Part shown: one piece after another, positions 34,746-42,786 of the stretch | How the letters are laid out: every line of letters starts with the position of its first letter | Numbering within the stretch: the stretch's first letter is position 1 | Source of the DNA: Nonlabens antarcticus | Lineage (GTDB): Bacteria > Bacteroidota > Bacteroidia > Flavobacteriales > Flavobacteriaceae | Reading direction: 5' to 3' | Assembly: GCF_015356755.1 (NCBI RefSeq) | Contig: NZ_JADFCO010000066.1 | Location: forward strand, 310,001-374,000 | DNA length: 64,000 nt | The notes under the pieces: model-generated | Database searches by the model: none | Told to the model about the DNA's origin: nothing | Seen by the model: the letters and a program-made list of their open reading frames with translations, nothing else | Translations under genes and position numbers: made by a program

Positions 34746-37178
34746 TTATTCTGACCTTAAACTTTTAACGGGATTAGCAATGGCAGCTTTTATACTTTGG
34801 TAGCTTACTGTGAGTATGGCGACAACGCTCACAAGCACGGCTGAGAAACCTAATATTTCCCAACTGATTTCTATGCGGTATGAAAAGTCCTGCAACCACA
34901 AGTTCATAAAATACCAGCCCAATGGTAGGGCGATTACTGTAGCAATGGCTACTAGTTTCAGGAAGTCGGTAGTCAAGTCAACTGTGATCTGACGCACGCT
35001 TGCTCCCAGTACCTTTCTAACTCCTATTTCCTTAGTTCTTTTCTGTGCATTAAATGCGGCTAAACCAAATAATCCTAAACACGCGATAAAAATGGATAAG
35101 CTGGTAAATACCATAAAAATGCTACCCAGTCGCAGTTCCTCTTTATAGGAAGTGTCAAAAGCATCATCCATGAATCTATAATTGAAAGGCTGTCCAGGAG
35201 CTTGCTTGTTCCATATACTTTGGATTCCTGCAATGGCACTGGCATAGTCATCGGTATTCAATTTAACTGCCATTGAACCTGGGGAGTCTTTTAGGAATAA
35301 TCCCAGAGCACCTATATTCTCTCTCAGTGATTCAAAATGAAAATCTTTGATTACACCAATTACGTTATAGAAAACTGGACTTCCACGTTCTACTTCTTCA
35401 GTAACTCTTTTACCCAATGCTTCTTCTGCACTTAAGCCCATGGTTGTGAGCGTGGATTCATTGATAATAACGGCAGCAGAATCTGCAACAGATCCGCTAG
35501 TAAAACCTCGTCCTGCGATGAGTTCCAGTCCAAAGGTTTTCATGTAATCCGTATCCACATCCCAGGTTTGCATCTGTATGGCATATTGTTGGTCCATGGC
35601 ATCTTCTCTAAAAAAAGAACTGTTAGACCTGAGAGATGAAATAGGCATAAAGCTGCTTATCGTGGCGCTTTTTACCGCACTCAGCTTGAGAACCTCTTCC
35701 TTAAAAGTATTTATTTGATCGCCTGCCGCATAGGTGTCATTTATGACTAGAATTTGCTCTTTATTATATCCCAGATCTTTATTCTGTATGAATTTCAATT
35801 GCTCAAAAATTACAAGCGTTCCCACAATCAGGAAAACAGCAATCCCAAATTGAAAAACAACCAGCATGCTTCTGACATTCCATTTGCTGCCATTTTTAAA
35901 CCCGTTACCCTTAAGAGTGTCCACGGGAATGAAACGAGAAATTACAAAGGCTGGATAGCTGCCGGATAAAAGCCCCAGCAATAAGGTAAATAGCAGAATT
36001 GCTACATAGAATAATGGATCTGTAAAAGGAATGGTAATACTTCTACCGGCTAAATCGTTGAAATAGGGAAGTGCAATTACTGCAACGATTACGGCTATAA
36101 TCATGGATGCAAAGGATATCAAACTAGATTCTGTCAGAAATTGAACGATCAGTTGGAATCTATTTGATCCTAGTGTTTTACGTATTCCTACTTCTTTGGC
36201 TCTTTTAAGAGAATGTGCCGTGGATAGGTTCATGAAATTTACACAGGCTAGGAAAATCAGAAAAAAGCCTATAAAAGATAAAATATAGACGTTTTGGATC
36301 GTTCCTCGTTCGCCCATTTCATTCTGATTATCAGAATAAAGGTGAATGTCTGTTAGTGGTATGGTGTGGTATCTTATATAATTTCCAGAAGCAGCAAAAG
36401 ATTCTGCGGTCATACCGGGAAATGTTCTTTGAGCCCATGGCAGTACGTACTTTTCCAGGAGCCCATCCAATTGAACCTGAAATTGATCCATGCGCGTTTC
36501 TGGCATTAGCTTTACAAAAGTGTAATAGTTGTTGCTGCCCCAGATGTTTTCTCTGGAAGCTACATTCCCTGCCATTGCCATGAATATGCTGTAATCTTTC
36601 AAAAGGGAGTTTTTAGGTAAATCCTCCATGACGCCGGTAACGATATACGTATCCTCATTATTCAATAAGAGACTTTTTCCAACCACCTCAATACTGCCAA
36701 AATGATTTTCAGCAGCCGTTCTTGTCATCACTAATGTGTTGGTTTCTTTTAGCGCTGTTTTTTCATTACCATCAATAAGTTGAAGACCGAACATTTCAAA
36801 AAATGTAGAATCTACATAAGTTGTTGAAAGCTCTTTAATGTTGGCCGTTTTATCAGTACTTCTAAATAAATTGCTGCCTAGAGTTCTAAAGCGCACTGTG
36901 TTTTCAACTTCAGCAAAATCTCTTTGTAGAGCCTCGGCCATTGGTGGAGCAGCTTCGGCACTTTTTACTTCTGCACCGCCAAATTTGATTTCCATATCAA
37001 TACGGTAAATCCGGTCTGAGTCGGCATACATATTGTCATAGTTCAGTTCTTCATGGATGTATAGAGCGATCAATAAACTACCCGCCATACCTATTGCTAG
37101 TCCCATTGTGTTGATCAGGGAAAAGAAAGGTTGTTTCTTCAAGCTTCTAAATGCGATTTTGATATAATTCTTGAACAT
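34746..37178 (-). CDS. ABC transporter permease A (MacB/FtsX type)
   Basis: 810 residues. First helix at ~19-41, periplasmic domain with LTDIHLYSDNQNEMG, FtsX-1 helices ~285-405 with RAKEVGIRKTLGSNR, middle helix ~425-450, second periplasmic domain, FtsX-2 ~680-800 with RTKEIGVRKVLGASV, and C-terminus NPVKSLRSE. It is the first permease after the ATPase at 37243 and the most likely core partner of that ATPase and the adaptor. Mechanistically these type-VII ABC permeases act on periplasmic or inner-membrane outer-leaflet substrates, coupling ATP hydrolysis to periplasmic motion. Confidence 0.92.
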   Translation of the reverse strand: MFKNYIKIAFRSLKKQPFFSLINTMGLAIGMAGSLLIALYIHEELNYDNMYADSDRIYRIDMEIKFGGAEVKSAEAAPPMAEALQRDFAEVENTVRFRTLGSNLFRSTDKTANIKELSTTYVDSTFFEMFGLQLIDGNEKTALKETNTLVMTRTAAENHFGSIEVVGKSLLLNNEDTYIVTGVMEDLPKNSLLKDYSIFMAMAGNVASRENIWGSNNYYTFVKLMPETRMDQFQVQLDGLLEKYVLPWAQRTFPGMTAESFAASGNYIRYHTIPLTDIHLYSDNQNEMGERGTIQNVYILSFIGFFLIFLACVNFMNLSTAHSLKRAKEVGIRKTLGSNRFQLIVQFLTESSLISFASMIIAVIVAVIALPYFNDLAGRSITIPFTDPLFYVAILLFTLLLGLLSGSYPAFVISRFIPVDTLKGNGFKNGSKWNVRSMLVVFQFGIAVFLIVGTLVIFEQLKFIQNKDLGYNKEQILVINDTYAAGDQINTFKEEVLKLSAVKSATISSFMPISSLRSNSSFFREDAMDQQYAIQMQTWDVDTDYMKTFGLELIAGRGFTSGSVADSAAVIINESTLTTMGLSAEEALGKRVTEEVERGSPVFYNVIGVIKDFHFESLRENIGALGLFLKDSPGSMAVKLNTDDYASAIAGIQSIWNKQAPGQPFNYRFMDDAFDTSYKEELRLGSIFMVFTSLSIFIACLGLFGLAAFNAQKRTKEIGVRKVLGASVRQITVDLTTDFLKLVAIATVIALPLGWYFMNLWLQDFSYRIEISWEILGFSAVLVSVVAILTVSYQSIKAAIANPVKSLRSE

Positions 37179-37209
37179 GGTTTATTGTTTAAATGATTGC
37201 TTCTATTCC

Positions 37210-37223
37210 GCTTTCGCGAAAGC
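37210..37223. repeat. GCTTTCGCGAAAGC palindrome
   Basis: A perfect copy between the ATPase at 37243 and permease A. Confidence 0.95.
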
Positions 37224-37242
37224 ATAATTGTACCAGACTTTC

Positions 37243-37944
37243 TTACACCTCTACTTTAGATTTGTAATCTGATAATATATTTTCTGTCACTTTCTGACCG
37301 TCCAGCATTCTGATGATTCTGTGGCTGTATTTGGCATCGTGCTCACTGTGCGTCACCATGATGATCGTGGTGCCTGCAGCATTAAGTTCTGTCAATAAAT
37401 CCATAACCTCGTTACCATTGCTGCTGTCCAGGTTTCCTGTAGGCTCATCTGCAAGAATAAGTTTAGGTTTATTAACGACCGCTCTTGCCACTGCGACTCG
37501 TTGTTGCTGTCCACCAGAAAGTTGTTGTGGGAAGTGCTTGCGACGGTGCATGATCTGCATTTTTTCCAGCACTTCTTCCACACGCTGTTTGCGCTCTGCT
37601 GTTTTAACACCGGTATAAATCAAAGGCAATTCGACATTTTCAAAAACGGTCAATTCGTCAATCAGATTAAAACTCTGAAATACAAATCCTATGTTGTGTT
37701 TTCTTAGGTCTGCCCGTTTGCGTTCATTAAAACCGGCGACTTCAATTCCATTGAATAAAAAGCTACCGCCATCTGGATCGTCCAGCAATCCTAATATATT
37801 TAGCAAGGTGGATTTTCCACAACCAGAAGGTCCCATAATAGCGACGAATTCGCCCTCATTAACAGTAAATGATAGTTTATTGAGAGCAACGGTACGCACT
37901 TCTTCTGTTGCGTAGTATTTTTCTAAGTCTGTAATTGTGATCAT
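37243..37944 (-). CDS. ABC transporter ATP-binding protein (LolD/MacB type), first copy
   Basis: 233 residues. Walker A GPSGCGKST is at 38-46, Q-loop GFVFQSFNL, signature LSGGQQQRVAVARAV, Walker B LILADEPTGNLDS and the switch His in VTHSEHD. All catalytic positions are canonical. It follows the adaptor gene and precedes permease A, the classic MacA-ATPase-permease order, and it is the best candidate to energise several of the permeases. Confidence 0.94.
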   Translation of the reverse strand: MITITDLEKYYATEEVRTVALNKLSFTVNEGEFVAIMGPSGCGKSTLLNILGLLDDPDGGSFLFNGIEVAGFNERKRADLRKHNIGFVFQSFNLIDELTVFENVELPLIYTGVKTAERKQRVEEVLEKMQIMHRRKHFPQQLSGGQQQRVAVARAVVNKPKLILADEPTGNLDSSNGNEVMDLLTELNAAGTTIIMVTHSEHDAKYSHRIIRMLDGQKVTENILSDYKSKVEV

Positions 37945-37973
37945 AAGTAATGTTTTATATTGTTTTTTAACTG

Positions 37974-38015
37974 CGAGCTGTGAGCTGTTAGCTGTTAGCT
38001 GTGAGCTGTGAGCGT
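37974..38015. repeat. Heptanucleotide tandem repeat (AGCTGTG/AGCTGTT)
   Basis: About six imperfect 7-base units in the spacer between the ATPase start codon and the adaptor gene's 3' end. Confidence 0.8.
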
Positions 38016-38039
38016 TTAGCTTGTTAATTTTTCAATTAC

Positions 38040-38084
38040 CGAGAGCCCCTTTGTCCTGCGGACATTTCCCCAGAGGGGAAAGTC
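38040..38084. repeat. Two-hairpin GC-rich element
   Basis: Two adjacent inverted repeats, GTCC-TGC-GGAC and TTTCCCC-AGA-GGGGAAA, lie in an otherwise AT-rich spacer. This looks like a dispersed non-coding repeat element of flavobacteria, recognised from general impression only. Confidence 0.5.
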
Positions 38085-38139
38085 TTGGTAATTATTTCAA
38101 GTTTTGTAATAGATTGATTATTGTTTTTTTTAAATTTTA

Positions 38140-38195
38140 CCTCATACCTCATACCTCATACCTCATACCTCATACCTCATCCCTCATCCCTCATT
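38140..38195. repeat. Heptanucleotide tandem repeat CCTCATA/CCTCATC
   Basis: Eight consecutive 7-base units (five CCTCATA, two CCTCATC, one CCTCATT). The last unit contains the stop codon of the adaptor gene (TGA on the minus strand at 38191-38193). Confidence 0.92.
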
Positions 38196-39444
38196 CTTTA
38201 AGAACCAACTCCTGTACGTCACCATAATTATCATAACTGCTAGTGATGACTTTATCTCCAGGTTGTAAACCACTTAGGACTTCATAATATTCTGTGTTTT
38301 GGCTGCCTAATCTGATGTCCACTTTGTAGGCGGTGGTGCCATCTTCACTTACTTTAAAGATCCAGTTCCCTCCAGTTTGTTGGAAGAAGCCTCCCTTAGG
38401 AATGAGCATTGCTTGTTTTTCCTGGCTTAAAGCAAGACGTATTTGTAGGGTTTGACCACGTCTTATACCTTCAGGAATCTCTTGTGTAAATTGCATATCG
38501 ACTTGAAATCGACCATTCGTCACTTGAGTAAAAACCTTTTTAATTTCTAGCGTGTAACTTTTACCATTAAATTCAAAAGATCCCGTTTGTCCATTGTAAA
38601 TACGGGAAATGTAGTGCTCGTCAATATCTGCCCGCACCTTAAAGCCGCTCAGGACATCAATTTGTCCTAGACGTTCGCCTTTGTTTTTTGATTGGCCTAT
38701 TTCTGCATCCAGCGACGTCAATTGTCCATCTACTGGAGCGCGTACAATTAGGTCTGCAACTTTTCTACGCATTAGCTCGAGGGCATTTCGAGTTCGCGCA
38801 TACGAGTTTTGAGCCTGACCGCTTTCCTGCCGCACAGATAAAGTATCCTGTTTAAGGATTTCTTTTGAAAGTCGCATGCGTTCTTTTTGATAGTTGTAAT
38901 CATTCTCTGCTTGAATAAATTCTTGTCTAGCAATGACCCCTTTTTCTACCAGCCCTTTGTTGAGATCATACAGACGTTTAGCTTCTATAAGATTACTTTC
39001 CACATCTGTAAACTGGTTGACGCGATTAATTGTATTGGTACGAGCGGCATTTTGCGAGATTTGCATTTGGGTCAAAAGGTTATATACCTGCGTTTCTTGA
39101 TTTACAAGACTCAATTCAAGATCTGTGTTAGAAAGTCTGAGAATAGGATCACCTTTTTTCATTACAGCGCCATCCTCTACAAATTTTTCCTCCACACGAC
39201 CGCCTTCCAGTGCATCTAGATAAATGGTGGTAATAGGAAGTATAATCCCATTCACGGGAATATTTTCTTGAAAAACCCCTTGAGTAGCGGTATTTATACT
39301 AATACGTTCTTTTTCTACATTCAATTTTGAGCCTCCAGAGGAAGCTAAAATCACATAAATTATAAGGGCGATCAAAACAACGGCACCAGCAATTGTCATT
39401 ATCATTTTTGTACTAAAGCGTTTTTTTTCTAATGGGATGTCCAT
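38191..39444 (-). CDS. HlyD/MacA-type periplasmic adaptor protein
   Basis: 417 residues from the ATG at 39444; an in-frame upstream start would add 11 residues without family support. A cytoplasmic start is followed by one membrane anchor (IAGAVVLIALIIYVILASSG). Then come the first lipoyl/barrel-sandwich half, an alpha-helical coiled-coil hairpin (~95-215, rich in Gln/Glu/Arg), the second lipoyl half (VDGQLTSLDAEIGQSKNKGE), a beta-barrel and a C-terminal proximal domain (GLQPGDKVITSSYDNYGD). It would bridge the ABC permeases to an outer-membrane channel; no TolC-like gene is in the window. First gene of the adaptor-ATPase-permease series. Confidence 0.92.
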   Translation of the reverse strand: MDIPLEKKRFSTKMIMTIAGAVVLIALIIYVILASSGGSKLNVEKERISINTATQGVFQENIPVNGIILPITTIYLDALEGGRVEEKFVEDGAVMKKGDPILRLSNTDLELSLVNQETQVYNLLTQMQISQNAARTNTINRVNQFTDVESNLIEAKRLYDLNKGLVEKGVIARQEFIQAENDYNYQKERMRLSKEILKQDTLSVRQESGQAQNSYARTRNALELMRRKVADLIVRAPVDGQLTSLDAEIGQSKNKGERLGQIDVLSGFKVRADIDEHYISRIYNGQTGSFEFNGKSYTLEIKKVFTQVTNGRFQVDMQFTQEIPEGIRRGQTLQIRLALSQEKQAMLIPKGGFFQQTGGNWIFKVSEDGTTAYKVDIRLGSQNTEYYEVLSGLQPGDKVITSSYDNYGDVQELVLKE

Positions 39445-39474
39445 GGAATGGTATTGGTTTTCAATAATAGATAG

Positions 39475-39489
39475 CACAATAGTGCCATA
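39475..39489 (-). promoter_or_regulatory. Conserved promoter-like box upstream of the adaptor gene
   Basis: The minus strand reads TATGGCACTATTGTG, 30 bases from the adaptor start codon. It is the same box as at 21918-21932. TGGCAC matches the sigma-54 -24 element; the following GC is one base closer than in the canonical GG-N10-GC. Confidence 0.6.
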
Positions 39490-39539
39490 ATATTAAATAA
39501 CTGATTGACAGCTAATTATGTAAGTATAAAAAATTATAG

Positions 39540-39558
39540 GTGTACGATTTTGATACAC
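39540..39558 (-). promoter_or_regulatory. Regulator binding site, proximal copy (adaptor promoter)
   Basis: The minus strand reads GTGTATCAAAATCGTACAC, an inverted repeat GTGTA-N9-TACAC. It is a likely target of the adjacent NtrC-like regulator. Confidence 0.7.
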
Positions 39559-39561
39559 ATA

Positions 39562-39580
39562 CTGTGCGCTGTTGATACAC
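39562..39580 (-). promoter_or_regulatory. Regulator binding site, distal copy (adaptor promoter)
   Basis: The minus strand reads GTGTATCAACAGCGCACAG, matching the proximal site at 14 of 19 positions and offset by 22 bases. Confidence 0.6.
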
Positions 39581-39605
39581 TGATAGGTGTTAGGAATAAA
39601 TGGGT

Positions 39606-39627
39606 TTCCGCTTTCGCGAAAGCGGAA
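39606..39627. repeat. Extended 22-bp copy of the palindrome
   Basis: The core is extended by TTCC / GGAA arms. It lies between the divergent adaptor and response-regulator genes, 23 bases before the regulator's ATG. Confidence 0.95.
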
Positions 39628-39650
39628 TAACTATTTGTATTATTGCAGGT

Positions 39651-40997
39651 ATGCAACTTAAGAACGCCTCTATTTTAGTGATTGATGATGATGAAGACGT
39701 ATTGATCGCCATGCGTCTATTACTTAAATCTAAGGTTAAAGAAGTCGTCGTGAACAAGAATCCGAACACGATCCAAAACCTCATGAAAGGCCAGAATTTT
39801 GATCTGGTAATTCTGGATATGAACTTTAACGGACTAGTGAATACGGGTAATGAGGGTATTTTCTGGCTTAACCGTATTAAGGAAGATTTCCCCCTAGTTG
39901 ACGTTATTCTATTTACCGCTTATGCTGATATCGACCTTGCTATTCGCTCCTTGAAACAAGGCGCTTCTGATTTCATGATCAAGCCCTGGAAGAACGAAAA
40001 ACTGCTGACTAATATCACGGAATTACTCAACAAAAAAAGCAGCGGCAAGCCCAAAAAGATCAAGCTGGAATCAGAAACTCAAATTGTAGGAGAAAGCAAC
40101 TCCATGCAGGAGGTTTTTATGAAAGTAACGAAAGTAGCTCCCACAGATGCTAATATTTTAATTTTGGGAGAAAATGGAACTGGCAAGGAACTAATTGCGC
40201 AAGCACTGCACGAACAGTCTCATCGCAGTCATATGCCTTTTGTGAAGGTCGATGTAGGCGCATTGACATCGAGCTTGTTTGAAAGTGAGTTGTTTGGTTA
40301 TAAAAAGGGAGCCTTTACAGACGCTCGCGAAGACCGTAAAGGAAGATTTGAATCTGCTCAGGGAGGAACACTTTTTCTGGACGAAATAGGTAATATAACC
40401 TTGCAACAACAGGCAAGATTGCTATCTGTTTTACAAAATAGAAGAGTTACTCCGCTAGGATCTAACGAGTCTATTCCTATTGATATTCGTTTGATTTGCG
40501 CTACTAACTTGAATATGCAACATCTTTCTGATGAAGAGCGGTTTCGCAAGGATTTGATGTATAGAATTAATACGGTGGATATACTGGTACCACCATTAAG
40601 AGATAGAGAGCGGGACATTGATTTATTAGCAGATCATTTTATAAATCAATATGCAGAAAAGTATGGAAAAGATGTTCCTGAAATGACTCCTAGTTTTTTG
40701 AAACGATTGCATTCCCATTCTTTTCCCGGAAATGTGCGCGAACTTCAATACGCTTTAGAACGAGCAATTATTATGTGCGATGGAGCCACGATGGATGCAG
40801 ATGATTTGACTTTCTCTGCAATGGAAGTTGAGCACAATGTGAGTGAAACTCACAAAATCAGCAATCTGGAAGAACTAGAAAAGGTCACCATTCTCAAGGT
40901 GATTGATAAGAATAATGGGAACATTTCTAAAAGTGCTAAAGAGTTAGGACTCACCAGAACGGCACTATACCGTAGATTAAATAAGTATGACTTATAA
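39651..40997 (+). CDS. NtrC-family sigma-54-dependent response regulator
   Basis: 448 residues from the ATG at 39651; a longer frame starting at 39600 would translate the palindrome and is unlikely. Receiver domain ~6-125 has acidic triad Asp12/Asp13 and phospho-acceptor Asp56 (VILDMNF). The AAA+ domain has Walker A GENGTGKE and the sigma-54 contact loop reads GAFTDA rather than GAFTGA, with Walker B GGTLFLDEIG. A Fis-type helix-turn-helix is at the C-terminus (GNISKSAKELGLTRTALYRR). It activates sigma-54 promoters after phosphorylation. The histidine kinase gene overlaps it by 11 bases, and the ABC transport genes are divergent. Confidence 0.94.
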   Translation: MQLKNASILVIDDDEDVLIAMRLLLKSKVKEVVVNKNPNTIQNLMKGQNFDLVILDMNFNGLVNTGNEGIFWLNRIKEDFPLVDVILFTAYADIDLAIRSLKQGASDFMIKPWKNEKLLTNITELLNKKSSGKPKKIKLESETQIVGESNSMQEVFMKVTKVAPTDANILILGENGTGKELIAQALHEQSHRSHMPFVKVDVGALTSSLFESELFGYKKGAFTDAREDRKGRFESAQGGTLFLDEIGNITLQQQARLLSVLQNRRVTPLGSNESIPIDIRLICATNLNMQHLSDEERFRKDLMYRINTVDILVPPLRDRERDIDLLADHFINQYAEKYGKDVPEMTPSFLKRLHSHSFPGNVRELQYALERAIIMCDGATMDADDLTFSAMEVEHNVSETHKISNLEELEKVTILKVIDKNNGNISKSAKELGLTRTALYRRLNKYDL

Positions 40998-42330
40998 AGG
41001 CTACTCATTTTCTCTTTTTTTAAGAACTCTAGCTATTGTAGGCGCAGCGTTCCTGCTATCCTATGGCTTTCTTAAAGATCATCTTTATTTTAGCATCGGC
41101 GGTTCTATAGTTTTAGTGATTGTTTCCATCAACACCTATAAATTTGTTACGCGTCGTTTTATTGAAATGGACGATTTTTTTGAATCGGTTAAATATCGAG
41201 ATTTTTCAAGATGGTTTGTGGAAGATCGAGGCTCACAGGATATCAGAAAACTTCATAAGGGATTTAACCTGGTAAATGCGACTATAAAGTCCATAAATAA
41301 CGAACGACAGGCGCAATTTGTCTACCTACAAAAAATTCTTGCTATGGTAGACGTTGGAATTATTGCCTACAACGTGGAGGATGGCGTTGTTTTATGGGCA
41401 AATGATTCTTTTTTGAAATTACTGGATTTCCCGGCTTTTAAGAATATTAGTTTTGTGGAAAGTAGAAGACCAGAAACTTATGAAGTGCTCTTTGAACAAT
41501 ATCACGCAACCGTAACTTCCACAACACTTCACCTGCGTCAGGAAGATATAAAAATCCTGATTTCAGACACATTGTTTGAAGTTTCCGAGAATTCTTTCAA
41601 GCTTATTGTTGTTCAAAATATTGATGATACACTCAATCATAATGAGAGCGAGGCTTGGAAAAAATTGTTGAGTGTCATGACTCACGAGATCATGAACAGT
41701 ATTGCACCTATATCATCCCTTGCCGAAACTTTAGAGCAGAGTCTTCTAACAGGAATAGGAGACGAGCAATGTAATACCGCAGACTATGATGATTTGCTCT
41801 CCGGAATCCAAAGTATTAAGCGTCGCAGTGAGGGACTAATGAAATTTGCTCAGACCTACCGCAGTTTGAATAAGGTTACACACATTAACAGGACAGAAAT
41901 ACGTGCAGTAGATCTTTTTTCTAGTATTGAAAACCTCCTATTGCCTTCTTTAACAGAGCGGAATATTTCATTGAATTTTAACCTGGCTGATCGGGATTTG
42001 ATTCTTAAAATAGATAGCTACCTCATCGAGCAAGTGTTGATCAATTTGATCTTGAACGCCATTGAAGCTACAGAAAAAATGACTAATCCGGAAGTGGTAG
42101 TCACTGCAAAAGCCTTTTCACAAGATAAAGTTCAAATAACTGTTGCAGATAATGGCTCTGGAATTCCCGACGAGGTTTTAGAAAAGATATTCATCCCGTT
42201 TTTTAGTACTAAAAAACGCGGTAGCGGCATAGGTTTGAGTCTTTGTAAACAGATCATGACGTTACATCAAGGTAAGATTCAATTGCGCAATATGGAATCA
42301 GGAGGAGTTGAAGCGAGACTTATGTTTTAA
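40987..42330 (+). CDS. Sensor histidine kinase (NtrB/AtoS-like)
   Basis: 447 residues. Two N-terminal membrane helices (~9-29 and ~32-53) have almost no loop between them, so it probably senses within the membrane or inside the cell. A PAS-like region is at ~105-215. The dimerisation/phospho-acceptor domain has His233 in VMTHEIMNSIAPI. The ATPase domain has the N box (NLILNAIEAT), G1 (VADNGSGIP) and G2 (KRGSGIGLSLCKQI). It is translationally coupled to the NtrC-like regulator by overlap. The partner operon appears to be the divergent ABC series. Confidence 0.93.
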   Translation: MTYKGYSFSLFLRTLAIVGAAFLLSYGFLKDHLYFSIGGSIVLVIVSINTYKFVTRRFIEMDDFFESVKYRDFSRWFVEDRGSQDIRKLHKGFNLVNATIKSINNERQAQFVYLQKILAMVDVGIIAYNVEDGVVLWANDSFLKLLDFPAFKNISFVESRRPETYEVLFEQYHATVTSTTLHLRQEDIKILISDTLFEVSENSFKLIVVQNIDDTLNHNESEAWKKLLSVMTHEIMNSIAPISSLAETLEQSLLTGIGDEQCNTADYDDLLSGIQSIKRRSEGLMKFAQTYRSLNKVTHINRTEIRAVDLFSSIENLLLPSLTERNISLNFNLADRDLILKIDSYLIEQVLINLILNAIEATEKMTNPEVVVTAKAFSQDKVQITVADNGSGIPDEVLEKIFIPFFSTKKRGSGIGLSLCKQIMTLHQGKIQLRNMESGGVEARLMF

Positions 42331-42786
42331 ATTTTTTTAGGCATGGGTTTTACCATGCTTTGGTTCCTGCGTACTTTATCTACTTATCTAAAACCTCTTT
42401 AATAGAATTAACTCAAAAAATCATTTGCAGGGATGGGATCAATACATTTCCACGCTTCTATTAATCAGATTTATCTTGAATATTATCAATTATCTAATTG
42501 GAAACCTCTCTATTGGGTATTTGGTCGATCTTTAAACAAGATTATTATTGCCATTTTAAATACATTAAACGTCTTATTTATTAAAGCTAATACATTGATA
42601 TATAGTTGATAATAAATTATGAATTTGAAAAATTCATGCATTTAAAATCTTCCAGTTATTGAATATTATATTAATTTGAGTTATGTTTAAGTAGTTTCTA
42701 GCAATTTTTGATACTCCCATAGTGAACAGTAATTGCGTGTATTCTTTTGTAGATTAAATTGAATTTATATTCTTAGAAAAAATTTG
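42331..42786. other. Intergenic region with one hairpin
   Basis: 456 bases, strongly AT-rich. It has a terminator-like hairpin at 42341-42358 and no credible gene. The rest presumably carries the promoter of the first hybrid kinase. Confidence 0.5.
42341..42358 (+). terminator. Terminator hairpin after the histidine kinase gene
   Basis: The stem GCATGG / CCATGC has loop GTTTTA and is followed by a short T run (TTTGG). It begins 11 bases after the stop codon. Confidence 0.6.

Noticed and set aside
39475-39489. Firm call of a canonical sigma-54 promoter
   Set aside because: TGGCAC is present, but GG-to-GC spacing is 9 rather than 10 and the GC is not kept at 21918-21932. It is reported as a conserved box of uncertain sigma class instead.
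39600-39650. Upstream start of the NtrC-like regulator
   Set aside because: It would translate the palindrome (GFRFRES); the ATG at 39651 starts directly before the receiver domain as in other family members.
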